This document shows, piece after piece, positions 53,936-63,055 of a stretch of 64,000 nucleotides of DNA. How positions within the stretch are numbered: position 1 is the first letter of the stretch; each line of letters opens with the position of its first letter. Source of the stretch: Ascarosepion bandense (Eukaryota > Mollusca > Cephalopoda > Sepiida > Sepiidae). The stretch spans positions 1,432,501 to 1,496,500 of the forward strand of contig JBBBDQ010000445.1 in assembly GCA_037127315.1 (NCBI GenBank), read 5' to 3'. The position numbers and the translations under genes are program-made. The notes beneath the pieces were generated by a model. That model did no database searches. It saw nothing but the letters and a program-made list of their open reading frames with translations, and was not told where the DNA came from.

Positions 53936-54833
53936 TTTAAATTTATTTTTTTTTTAAATCATCTCACCTCAAGCAAAGCATTCTACTGCCACTGTTGCAC
54001 AAAGGGTTACATAGGGGAAAGTGATGAGAAAAAGGGGTTAGTTATAGGAAATATCAGAAGAAGGGTGGTAGACGGATGAGGATACTGAGGATGGGAGTTG
54101 GGTAGATGGGAAGAGTGTTTGAGAGAATGGATGCAAGTTAGTGAGATAGATGTCTATTGACCTCACATTTAAATTCCTGGAGATTGTAGCTGTCGGGGAA
54201 GCAAGTCTATAGAAGGGAATTCCACAAGTGGGAAGTGCATGAAGCTGTTAGAGTAGAAATTGCGGTTACATTTTATCGGTTTCACTGTAAAAGGGTGGGA
54301 CGTAGTTGCTAATCTAGTAGCTCATGTAAATTCATACCTAGGGGGCACCAGTGATCTAAGTTCATCGGAGCAGAAGCCGTGAAAGTATTTATAGAAGAGG
54401 CACAGGGAAGCCATGTCACGCCAGTGAGACAGCGACTGCAGCCAAGCTGCCAAGTCAGTATCAATCATATTACAGATTCTCCCTTGGAGTTTGTCAAAAA
54501 CCCCAAGGTGAATAGCGGGGCACCCAACCAGGTGTGGCAGCAGTATTCAATACATGGGCAGATGGTAGATTTACATATGTGCAGGATGGACTCAGACAGG
54601 AAAAACTTCCTGACCCTGCACAGTGAACCGACCTTCTTAGCAGCAGATTTAGCAATGGATTCAATATAGTCATTCCACTTGAGGTCTGCTGAGAGTGTGA
54701 GGCCAAGGAAGCGTAGTGTTTTACTCTCAGGGAGGCTAGCCTGTTCCATGCTAATGGGGTCGTAGGAGCGATTGTTTATGATGGTTAATTGATAGCAGCT
54801 TCGTTTTAGAAGCATTGATCAGATCTTGCTAAA
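53936..54833 (-). mobile_element. LINE 3' fragment inserted in the transposase relic
   Basis: From the tail AATCATCTCACCTCAAGCAA. The minus-strand frames read SMEQASLPESKTLRFLGLTL, SADLKWNDYIESIAKSAAKK, VGSLCRVRKFFLSESILHIC and CPCIEYCCHTWLGAP, and after a shift VASLCLFYKYF..FCSDEL equivalents. Among the fragments here it reaches farthest 5' (starting near RSCYQLTIINNRS). Confidence 0.88.
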
Positions 54834-54935
54834 CAGGTGGATTGAACAAAGGGATTTCAAAGAATAAAACTCTGCATTCACTAGACCTTACACCACATTT
54901 TTTATGGGGATACCTAAAGGACAAATTTATTTCAA
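54834..54935 (+). pseudogene. DDE transposase remnant, part 2
   Basis: GGTGGATTGAACAAAGGG (the RWIGRRG equivalent), and in another frame LHSLDLTPHFLWGYLKDKF. The latter aligns with the S.DLTPLDFFLWGYLKDKV end of the same mariner-like transposases, with the last catalytic Asp lost in a deletion (TPLDFF to TPHF). It continues the relic at 53636-53930, so the LINE between them is the younger insertion. Confidence 0.75.
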
Positions 54936-54957
54936 TTAATTTTCAGTAATTAGTTGA

Positions 54958-55068
54958 TGTTTTTAAATAGTTTACTGCAAAATTTACAGATTAACAGATG
55001 GTTTAAAAAGTAGAATAGAGCATTGCATGCAGTTCACTATATGAAAAGCAATCATTTGTGTTCACTGG
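54958..55068 (+). repeat. Second copy of the segment at 53636-53760
   Basis: TAGTTTACTGCAAAATTTAC, AGATTAACAGATGGTTTAAA and GCAATCATTTGTGTTCACT repeat 53650-53755 with about 80-85 percent identity. Flanking sequence of the transposase relic therefore occurs on both sides of it. Confidence 0.75.
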
Positions 55069-55260
55069 ATGATTGTTCAAATCTGCCAAGAATTGATTCT
55101 GCATCCAATTCATCTAACAATTCCTTTTCAATGGATAGCAACATGAAGGATTCCAAATTCTCCTCAGGCATCAAATTTCTTAATCCCGTTCATAGGATCT
55201 TTAGCTTCGAAAATGTCCTCTCACATTGAACTAGTAACTGATGGCGTGCAAATGACTTTA
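55069..55260 (-). pseudogene. hAT-type transposase C-terminal remnant
   Basis: The minus strand reads, across one or two frame breaks, CERTFSKLKILRTGLRNLMP, EENLESFMLLSIEKELLDEL and DAESILGRF. The pattern ER.FSKLK.(I/L)..YLR..M....L..L.LLSIE.E is the C-terminal dimerisation region of hAT-derived proteins (ZMYM/THAP12-like). The element is truncated. Confidence 0.72.
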
Positions 55261-55319
55261 TGAAGTTCTTATTCCTTTTTATTGCTAAAACAGTCGTCTG
55301 TGTATGTTTTTTTATTGCT

Positions 55320-55849
55320 TTTTTTCTTATTTGATATAGGGGGGACCACTGTCCACCATGTAAGGCGACACTCTGGCCAGCCCACCTTGGTGGTGTATGT
55401 GTGTACAGGGTGTGATGGATAAATTAGATAAAAATGAAAATAATACTAATATCTTATTTTAACTGATATTTTTGTGTAGTTTTGGTTTAATATATCTTGA
55501 AATCCTAAAGATTAAATTTATTTAAAAAAAACAAAAATGCTATCAGCTTCAACAATCCAGATGACTTTAGAATCACCTGCAACTCTCCTGAATGGTCTCC
55601 TTGTTTAAATAGGTAAATGCTACCATAATCCATGCCTTCAGTTCATCTTTGGTGTTCCCCAAATTTTGTCAGTCTCTTGCTCAACCGTGCTTAGAAAATG
55701 GCGATTGGTTTATGAAGATTGTAAGTGACAGGGAAACAAAAGACCAAAAGAGAAGAGACAATTGCGAGAAAAGAAAATATCTGAATAGAATTTACGACTA
55801 CTTTTAGCTATTTTAACAGTAAAATGATGAAACCTACTTAACAATCTAG
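55320..55849. other. Intron sequence, one possible transposon end
   Basis: TACAGGGTGTGATGGATAAATT at about 55406 recurs in part at 23827. A GC-richer tract lies at 55340-55400. Nothing else is recognised. Confidence 0.4.
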
Positions 55850-56185
55850 TCAGTCAATTAAGTGTCATACGTGACAGACGCCTGGGTGATCATGTCTTGC
55901 ATTTGGCATTCTTTGACCAAGCAGCCTGTTTTACTAAAAATATGTTTTTTCATTACCTGGTCATTGGGCTGGGGACAATATCTAATATTTGTTTTCTGCA
56001 TTTTAAATGGTAATATTAACTATTTCCTTACAAGGAAACATTTTGCAGTCAGTGACCAGACAGCCAATGCTAGTGTAATGGGCTTCAATAATGTGCAGTG
56101 TCTTTTCAGGTGTGAGAGGTTATGGGTTTCCACAACTTCTTGTATTTTTGCTATCTCTTTTAATCCACATTCTGCTAACCATACC

Positions 56186-56450
56186 AGTCAGTTAAGTACC
56201 ATATGTAAGACACACTTGGACAATCATGTCCCAGAAGAGACATCACTGACTGGGTAGAAGATTTTTCTGCAGTAGGTTGCCATTACTTTCTGTGGTAGAC
56301 TGGTTGCCAACCAAGGCTATAGAACCCAATCTGCCCTGCTATTTAATTCATAGCTGGAGGCAGGAGTGGTGAATTCATATCTTTTCTAAGCGTATTTGCA
56401 TATAAGTGAATGAAACAAATTTCTCATTCTGAGCTATCTACTGCACCATA
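56186..56450 (-). mobile_element. tRNA-derived SINE family D, antisense
   Basis: CAGTTAAGTACCATATGTAA, GAGACATCACTGACTGGGTA, TATAGAACCCAATCTGCCCT and TCATTCTGAGCTATCTACTG. A further stub of the same end lies at 55852-55898. Exon D begins only about 155 bp downstream. Confidence 0.8.
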
Positions 56451-56604
56451 TTTTATCCATATAAACCAGCTTAAAGGATGCCAAATGTTTACTTATAAGG
56501 AAACAGTTAACATTACTGTTACCATTGTTTCTAGCAATTTAATCTTGAATGCTTTCGTTGTGTCCAATCAAATCTGATGATCTTTGTACGTGTTTTATTT
56601 TCAG

Positions 56605-56809
56605 GGTTATTATGAAAGGACAGCTGATTATGAACCAATTGTGCGGTGGAAGAAACGAGGCTGTTTTGAGGTCCCTATGGTACACTCTTCCTACTTGATA
56701 GACATGAGACATGCAGGCTCAAGAAAATTATCCTTTGATGTTCCACCGCCCGGATATCAGGGACCATTTGATGATATAATTCAGTTTGCATTTTCTGCCA
56801 AATATGCAG
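56605..56809 (+). CDS. COLGALT1: COLGALT-like exon D with GCF.VPMVHS and FDDII blocks
   Basis: The acceptor is TTTTCAG; the donor GTATGT starts at 56810. This is the longest visible exon, 68 codons plus one base. It opens with [13 protein letters not shown], which continues the WCG..(Q/E)GYY(K/R)RT pattern from exon [21 protein letters not shown], then a Pro-rich turn ([13 protein letters not shown]) and QFAFSAKYA follow. GCF.VPMVHST.L and PFDDII.FA are hallmark blocks of GT25 proteins, and the FDDII acidic pair is probably in the active site. No frame damage is seen. Confidence 0.93.
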
Positions 56810-56967
56810 GTATGTCATAATTTTTTTTTTATATCTACTCCTATCTTTCTCTTGCTCAACTAATATACATACAAATATGCATTAGCCAAATGAATGAAAT
56901 TCTATTTAATGCGTTTTGTCCCTTAGGACTTCATCAGGCTAAAGTAATGTTTTTGTTGATGGAATTA

Positions 56968-57537
56968 TATATACTGCTGCCACATCTGGTCGGGTGCCCC
57001 TGCTAGTCGCCTTGAGGTTCTTGACAAAATCCTTTGAATTTGTAATGTGATCGATATCGACTTGTCAGCTCGGATGCAGTCACTCTCACCGGCGTGTCAC
57101 AGCTTCTCTGTGCCTCTTTTATAAATACTTTCACAGCTTCTGCTCCAATGAACTTAACTCACTGGTGCCCCCTAGGTATGAATTTACATGAGCTACTAGA
57201 TTAGCAACTAGGTCCTACCCTTTTACAGTGAAACCGATAAAATGTAACCGCAATTTCTACTCTTACAGCTTCTTTTCTTGCACTTCCCTCCTGTGGAATT
57301 CCCTTCCATATACTTGCTTCCCTGACAGCTACAATCTCCAGGAATTTAAATGTAAAGTCAATAGACATCTATCTCACTGACTCTCAAGCTCTTTTTCCAT
57401 CCACTCCACCCTCATTACACGAGTATTCTGATCCATCTATTACCCTCCTGATATCCCCTGTAACCTGCTCCTTATTCTCATCACTTTCCCCTATGTAACC
57501 CCCTGCACAACAGTGGCAGTAAAAACCGCCTTGCTTG
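56968..57537 (+). mobile_element. LINE 3' fragment, interrupted by a 5S-headed SINE
   Basis: TACTGCTGCCACATCTGGTC, the FYKYFHSFCSNELNSLVPPR block, CTTCCCTCCTGTGGAATTCC and the UTR to ACAGTGGCAGTAAAAACCGCC. The last part of the tail (TTGCTTGGGGGGAAATGATT) resumes at 57899 after the inserted SINE. Confidence 0.87.
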
Positions 57538-57895
57538 TTGAAGCCACATGCACACTAGGTGGGTTGAGCTAGCTTCCTCCCCGACAGAGAAAGTTTCATT
57601 GGGATTTGTTTAAGGGCAGGATCCCAAGTCCTACCCTGTTATTTAACCCATAACTGGAGGGAAGGAACAGATTAATACCTTTTGAATGCAGGACATTCAA
57701 CTGGAATTTGAAATTGGCTTGCCAATTTCAAATTCTGAGCCAACATTCACTGTACCACAATGCACATCCGTCAATAAACGCTTACCGCACCTGGTATTCC
57801 CAAGCGGTCACCCATCTAAGTACTGACCAGGCTCAACGTTGCTAAACTTCAGTGATTGAATGAGAACCTGTGTATTCAACATGATATGACCATAT
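57538..57895 (-). mobile_element. Composite SINE with 5S rRNA head and tRNA-SINE body, 10-bp TSD
   Basis: Read on the minus strand from 57895, the first ~117 nt are 5S rRNA from about its third base: ATATGGTCATATCATGTTGA, AGGTTCTCATTCAATCACTG, AAGTTTAGCAACGTTGAGCC, TGGTCAGTACTTAGATGGGT and GACCGCTTGGGAATACCAGG, then GTGCGGTAAG. The next part, from GGATGTGCATTGTGGTACAG, is the head and body of SINE family D to TTATGGGTTAAATAACAGGG. The last ~80 nt are a different tail (GAAACTTTCTCTGTCGGGGA). GCCTTGCTTG lies at both 57528-57537 and 57896-57905, so the whole chimera moved as one unit. Confidence 0.85.
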
Positions 57896-57929
57896 GCCTT
57901 GCTTGGGGGGAAATGATTATATATATTTC

Positions 57930-58028
57930 TTTCTTAAGTGTATTTGTGAACAAAGTAAATTTGACTGGAATTCGAACTCAGCTCCCTAATTTCTCATTCC
58001 GAGCTGATACTCATTACACCACAATGCA
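57930..58028 (-). mobile_element. tRNA-derived SINE family D, head fragment, antisense
   Basis: GACTGGAATTCGAACTCAGC (antisense B box), TTCTCATTCCGAGCTGATAC and TACACCACAATGCAC (antisense A box). Confidence 0.75.
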
Positions 58029-58304
58029 CAAATACACACATACATTCCCAAATACATGTGTACACCTAGTATAAATACATACACAGTTTATGGTAATTTT
58101 CTAAGCACAGCTTAGATGTGGCACAAGGCTGATATTATAGGACACCCAGTGATGATCGAACTCACATTGTAATGATTATAGCGAGACAAGTTTACAAACC
58201 ATTACACCACCTCAAGGTGCCCATACATACACATTTATATGTAATGATAATAGATGTACACGAAAACATATTTCCAAAAACATTTTTTTTTTCTGGTATT
58301 AGGA

Positions 58305-58495
58305 GCTATCGTTATTTACATTAAGACTAATGTCCTCATCATTGTCGTTATTCTCTTTGAATTTCTGGTATGAGGAGTCATCATTATTTACATTCAAACT
58401 AATGTCCTCATCTTTGTTGTTAATCTCTTTGAATTTCTGTAATGAGGAGTTACCATTATTTACATTCAGACAAATGTCCTCAACAAAAATGAGAA
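58305..58495 (-). repeat. 72-bp tandem repeat from the SINE G core
   Basis: Three copies of a 72-bp unit (TATTTACATT(A/C)A(A/G)AC.AATGTCCTCA, then CTCTTTGAATTTCTG). In the minus strand this gives an in-frame 24-residue repeat with NVNN and DEDISLNVN. The unit matches the GATGAGGACA...AATGTAAATAAT core of repeat G. The open frame is a consequence of a unit divisible by three. Confidence 0.8.
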
Positions 58496-59150
58496 GAAAC
58501 AATAGTCTGAATATAATTAGTGTAAAATATATATATATATATATATATATGTTCTTTTGTATCTCCAACAAAATGTCTGTCTCTAATGGAGACTGGATAT
58601 TTTGAGACTTCTTTACTATTTTCAGAGATTCACACTTTGCCAAAAATCAGTTTTTATATAATCAACTGATTGATAAGACAAAACAAAAACTCTTTGGCAA
58701 CTAGCTTCTTTCCGATTCATCATTAAGTCACCTTCAATGATTTAATGCCAATCTCAGTTGTTCATCCTGAGAGTTTTTGCTTTTTAGAATGTCATTGTAA
58801 TTCAGTTTTATTCAATATATTCACTGACCCGCCTATCACCTGTAACTAAAACTGAGTGTCCTAAATTTCAAGTTGGGAATTCTTTCTTTTAGAAAAAGTC
58901 AGATTTTTCAATTTTTCAGATGGAATATTTGAGGTTATTATTAAATTTCATTCATTGCATTTTCTTTTATCTTAATTTCAGCTGCATTTTATCACAACTC
59001 ACAGACTGTCCTTTTGCAGCCTTGCAGAAACAAAAGATTAGAAATAAACAGCACCTGCTGAACCATATAATGATTTATTTACATACCCTATTTTCTTGTG
59101 TATCATACGACCCCACATTTCTGAAACTATAAACAGGAAATAAATTACAT
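58496..59150. other. Intron with (TA)n run
   Basis: (TA)n at about 58530-58551; nothing else. Confidence 0.5.
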
Positions 59151-59196
59151 CCTTGAATATAATAGGATTAATACAGCCAGCCCTATTGAAATGTTT

Positions 59197-59570
59197 TTGC
59201 AAAATTGTACCCTATTATCCATTAAAATCTGATATATTTCACAGAAATATTTAATTTTTTACAATAGTAAAAAGTGGAAATGAACTGGTGGTTTAGCCAT
59301 TGTACGTTTCTTCTTGTAATTTCTGTTTCAAAACTCCTTTTTGATTTTTAAGGGGAGATGTTAACTAGATTTACCAGGTAAATAGATTTTAAGCGGTTAA
59401 TTAATCGATCAGAATTTCCGATTTATGTGACATTATTATATTTTTATATACTAATAAAATATGAAAAAGCAATATTGTCTTTCATTAAGAATGAAGAGAG
59501 AAACAAATATTGTTGACATATCAAATACCTTTTGTAAACAATTGTTTTCAATATCGGCTTATTTTGTGTT
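59197..59570 (+). repeat. Local duplication blocks, copy 1
   Basis: 59212-59345 (CCCTATTATCCATTAAAATC ... TTTCTGTTTCAAAACTC) recurs at 59845-59975. 59365-59570 (TACCAGGTAAATAGATTTTA ... TCAAATACCTTTTG) recurs at 60912-61100. The second copies have been separated by inserted repeats (59603-59775, 60147-60420, 60715-60918). Confidence 0.82.
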
Positions 59571-59602
59571 CTATTATTTCTTGTGCTAATAAACATTTTT
59601 GA

Positions 59603-59775
59603 AGGAAAAACTGGAAGACATCTTCAGTTTTCTATAATTAAAAAAAAGTTTAAAAAAGAAACTTTTCATCAAACTCCAATTAAATCAACCTTCAAGAACA
59701 AATAATACCTTAAAACCCTACCTTTTTAGCATAAAATAACCCACAGAGGTTGATATGCCATTAAACAAAACTCAA
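59603..59775 (-). repeat. Repeat C fragment, antisense
   Basis: CTGGAAGACATCTTCAGTTT, AAAACCCTACCTTTTTAGCA and GGTTGATATGCCATTAAACA. Confidence 0.78.
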
Positions 59776-60146
59776 GCTCATTGAGCTTACCCATTAGTAT
59801 AGCCATCCCTATTTAAATTTTATTTACATTTTTTTTTCATAGTTGTACCCTATTATCCATTAAAATCTCCTATATTTCATGAAAATATTTAATTTTTTAC
59901 AATATTAAAAAGTAGAAATAAACTGGGGGTTTAGCCATTGTGTTTCTTCTTGTAATTTCTGTTTCAAAACTCTTGATTTTCAACGAAAGGTGTTACAGCG
60001 TTTCAGCCATTGTACGCTCTAGCCTTCTTCAGGTGCTATGGGATGAAGTTGAAATAAGAGATAGAAACTACGTAAACTTAAGGAATCGGCACATATGCTA
60101 GGCTACAAAAATCTCCTAAGTCGACCAAGCATAGAGATGAATACAA

Positions 60147-60420
60147 CAGCTTCTTTTCTCGCACTTCCCGCCTGTGGAATTCCCTTCCACATGCTTGCTT
60201 CCCTGACGGCTATAACCTCCAGAAGTTTAAATGTAGGGTCAATAGACACCTCCTAACACACTAACTCACACCCATTCTCTCCATATGTACATCCTAACTA
60301 GTTTATCACCCTCCTTCTGACATTTCCTATACTCAATCGCCCTATGTAACCCCCTGCGCTATAGTGGCAGTGGAATGCCTTGCTTGGGGTGACATGATTT
60401 AAAAAAAAAAAAAAAAAAAA
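60147..60420 (+). mobile_element. LINE 3' end fragment
   Basis: AGCTTCTTTTCTCGCACTTC, CCTGTGGAATTCCCTTCCAC, the UTR and CCCCTGCGCTATAGTGGCAG, GGGGTGACATGATT, then poly-A of about 20. Confidence 0.88.
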
Positions 60421-60714
60421 CAATATGGGAACCAGTAATACAGATTACCAGAGAAAATCATTCATGTCAAAATTGCAATATGAACTCTGGTAAAAAAAAA
60501 AAAATAAAAAATACTAGAGAAAACCATTAACATCAAGAAATTGCAATATGAACTCTGGTAAAAAATGGTTACTGAATATTAAGTTTATAAGTCTAAGAAA
60601 TTATGTTCTTTTCCTTAAGGACACATGGCTATATATGTTGTTTAGTTCCTGTGACTTCATCCAAAGAGTTGTGAGTTCAATACCAGGCTAGAGCAGTGGT
60701 GAACAAGTAACTTA

Positions 60715-60918
60715 GAGGATTAGAGGGAGATAACTCTATGCAAATAACGAGAATGATATACCCCAGTGACTGTAATAAAGGGTTCAGTTCGAAATTCCTA
60801 GCACCTGAAGAAGGCTGGAATGTACAACAGCCTAAATGTTGTACAAATGGCAACAAAGATGAAGACAATAATCTGAATAATGTAAATAATTACAATACCT
60901 CATCTCAGAAATATAAGC
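60715..60918 (+). mobile_element. SINE-like repeat G, best copy
   Basis: AGAGGGAGATAACTCTATGC, GGTTCAGTTCGAAATTCC (B-box-like), CACCTGAAGAAGGCTGGAAT, AAGATGAAGACAATAATCTG and AATTACAATACCTCATCTCAG. The preceding GTTGTGAGTTCAATACCAGG may belong to it. It is probably tRNA-derived but the A box is unclear. Confidence 0.65.
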
Positions 60919-61259
60919 ATACCAGGTAAATAGATTTTAAGGGGGTCAATTAATCAGACTTTTTGTTTTATATGATTTATTATATTTTTTTTATATTGAT
61001 GAAATATGAAAGTAAAAATATATATTGTCTTTCATTAAGAATAAAGAGAGAAACAAATATTGCCAAAATATCAAATACCTTTTGCAAACAATCGTTATCA
61101 GCACCTGCCTACTTTGTGTATTTGCAATCTTGCTGTTTCAAATAAGAAGTATTTTTAATCCAAGTAAAAAAATTACTGAATAAATGTATTTGTGTATAAA
61201 ATGCAACCCTTTTTTTTGCCTTTAATATTTATTCGAAAAGCCTCATATTATGTATAATA

Positions 61260-61517
61260 TTAGGTTGTCCCAAAAGTTCGTAAACACTTTCTGAAGGGCC
61301 GCCAATTTGACTTGTTTGATGAAGTCGAGGAAGCGTGTCAAGAATTCTTTGATTCGAAGCCGGCTGAATAGTACTTTGACCAGATCTGAAAGCTTACAGA
61401 TCGATGGCAGAAAGTCTTGAAAAATGATGGTTTTTATTTTGAGCAATAATTTTTGTTGTTTTTGCAAGTAAAATTTCAATTTTTTGCAAGTGTTTACAAA
61501 CTTTTTGGACAACCTAA
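61260..61517. mobile_element. Internally deleted mariner element with TIRs and TA duplication
   Basis: TIRs TTAGGTTGTCCCAAAAGTTC (61260) and GAAAGTTTTTGGACAACCTAA-type (ending 61517) pair over about 30 bp with a few mismatches. TA stands at 61258-61259 and 61518-61519. The interior, read on the + strand, retains the transposase C-terminus QEFFDSKPAE, then a stop, YFDQI, then LTDRWQKVLKNDGFYFEQ (the ..L..RW.K....G.YF end of mariner transposases). The rest is deleted. Length is 258 bp. Confidence 0.88.
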
Positions 61518-61811
61518 TAAATTATAATATTACTGGTGAATTTCATTTATACAAACCTGCATTCTCATTTCACTAGTAAATATCAGTGCAGACAATACCA
61601 CTATTTACGGACAGCTTTGAAACAACAAGAGGAGCCTTGCAGCTGATATTTCTTCTGGATGACCTCTAATAGTTCATTGAGGAAATAATTGGTTTACCTT
61701 CAATCCAAAGCAAGATAGGATCTAATCAGATCCTGAGCTGGGTCTTTTTTTTTTTCCAATTAGTCTGAGTAGTTGGATTCTCAATGAAGCTCTATCCTCT
61801 TCTTACGTGTT
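61518..61811. other. Intron sequence, nothing recognised
   Basis: No recurrent repeat or conserved coding found. Confidence 0.45.
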
Positions 61812-62190
61812 AAGTGTAACAAAAGAAAAAAAAAAGATTGACCAAAACTCAGAGACAAATATTCAATTTACAAAAACATTGAATGCAAAACTATATATTT
61901 GTAAATATTTTTATTTAAATAGAAATGTAGCAGGCAAAGTGTTACGAAGAGGAAGGAAGGGTCAGTATCTTTACTCAGTTAACAAAAAAGTTTAAGTCTA
62001 TATTTTTAGGAAATCCTTAAATGTGTATATAAAGAATAATTATTAGTTTTGTCAATGAAAGAGTCAAATATGTCTACCCTTTTTGTTCCAGGAGGTTCTC
62101 TTTCAGGTTTTAGTTGGTTGGCAACTTTTCTTAGAGATTCTTTCCGCTGGATATAAATCCTTGAATCAAAGTCAGAGTTGATAATGTCAG
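61812..62190 (+). repeat. Dispersed repeat F, copy 2
   Basis: GTGTAACAAAAG, GACCAAAACTCAGAG, GCAAAGTGTTACGAAGAGGA, AAATGTGTATATAAAGAATA and TCAATGAAAGAGTCAAATAT match 23212-23560. The minus strand has a 66-codon open frame with SDFDSRIYIQRKESLRKVAN and TKRVDIFDSFIDKTNN that I do not recognise. Confidence 0.78.
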
Positions 62191-62261
62191 CAAATCCTTT
62201 TAACAACTACTCTCTTCCCAAAACCTATTTTTATAGGGGCTAACACCTCATTTGTATATTT

Positions 62262-62875
62262 CTAGAACATTAGACCCAAAATGGAGTATTGCTGTCACAT
62301 CTGGGCTGGAGCTGCCCAATCTTTTCTTTCCAGTTTTGATAGATTCCTTTTGCCATGCTTCATCTTTACAAGAGTCAGATTAGACCAAAATGGAGTATTG
62401 GTGGAGCTGCTCAATTTTCATTTTCAAGCCTTGATAGGGTTCAAAATCGTTTATAAGGCTTTATGGGGAATAACTTATTTCTCATTCTGCAGCCTCTTTC
62501 CTACAGATGCAATGTGATATGCTTATCATGATTTCTCTGACAAATGTTCAGATGAGTTGCTTTCTTCCCACTCCCCCCCCCCAATCTCAAACCTTTACAG
62601 ATAAGACACACCATGCCACTTCCACACAGCAAATTACCCTCATTGCTTCTGTGAGAATGAAGTGCTATTCAACTGTTCTCTTTTGTCAAACATATTTCCA
62701 TGTGAGTGTTTTCCTGAACATTTGAAGCTTGACCTCATTAAGATAGAGGGGTCAGTAGCTATATATCTTTATTCCCATAACCTTCAATACCTACCACCTT
62801 CTCTTCTATTTATATCACACACCTTATTACTCATTATCATTACAACTATAACTCCTACTTTGAGTGGCTCTTGAG
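62262..62875 (+). mobile_element. Fragment of a second LINE subfamily
   Basis: ATTAGACCCAAAATGGAGTA with KMEYCCHIWAGA in frame, a local repeat of TTAGACCAAAATGGAGTATTG at about 62379, TTTCCTACAGATGCAATGTG, the CSDELLSS-type ATCATGATTTCTCTGACAAATG and CACACCATGCCACTTCC (HHATSTHQ). It has the same ORF2 region as the main family but a diverged sequence and a different 3' end. Confidence 0.65.
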
Positions 62876-62935
62876 CCTTGTATTAAATAAAATCTTGAGC
62901 TGTAATTGTTTTTTGTTTTTTTTCTCTTGCTGCAG

Positions 62936-63055
62936 GTATGACAATGCATATCCTCAACACCGAATACTTTGGCCATATCATGATCCCCCTAGATGGCAAG
63001 AACACTTTGGAAGATGAAGTCGAACAATTTCTTCATATCAAGTTAGAAATGCTAG
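62936..63055 (+). CDS. COLGALT1: COLGALT-like exon E, end of first GT domain
   Basis: The acceptor is TCTTGCTGCAG after a long T-rich tract; the donor GTGAGA starts at 63056. Two bases complete a Gly codon begun by exon D, and 39 codons plus one base follow. The translation runs MTMHILNTEYFGHIMIPL and then NTLEDEVEQFLHIKLEML. This matches the GT25 segment (.MH..N...YG...VPL..H.TLEDE...F.H..LE.L) that closes the N-terminal domain before the linker. The next intron is phase 1 and its acceptor is beyond the window end. Confidence 0.88.

Larger units (their letters stand above)
5813..63055 (+). other. COLGALT1: Partial gene: GT25 family procollagen galactosyltransferase, five internal exons
   Basis: Five exons on the + strand join in frame to 194 codons (116+65+76+205+120 nt). 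In order they match the first glycosyltransferase domain of GT25 proteins (COLGALT1/2, CERCAM). Family members transfer galactose from UDP-Gal to hydroxylysine of collagen in the ER. Every exon has AG before it and GT after it. Intron phases are 1 (before the first visible exon), 0, 2, 0, 1 and 1, and each junction keeps the frame and the expected residue order. Introns are 9810, 28500, 12225 and 6126 bp. The signal peptide and N-terminal exons upstream, and the C-terminal domain with the ER-retention tail downstream, are not in the window. The family is firm. Which paralogue it is (COLGALT1, COLGALT2 or CERCAM) cannot be settled from this part. Confidence 0.9.

Noticed and set aside
53606..54079. 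157-codon open frame read as a single protein
   Set aside because: It runs from the transposase relic (in the wrong frame for its FQQDG block) into an antisense LINE; a chance fusion.
55862..56257. 131-codon open frame on the + strand
   Set aside because: Both ends fall in SINE D fragments and the middle has no recognisable motif or splice context.
57779..57895. A functional 5S rRNA gene
   Set aside because: Many substitutions in normally invariant stems, it lacks the first bases, continues directly into a SINE body and is bounded by a target-site duplication.
1491..62875. LINE fragments as active elements or genes
   Set aside because: All copies are 5'-truncated and most have frameshifts; no endonuclease or complete reverse transcriptase is present.
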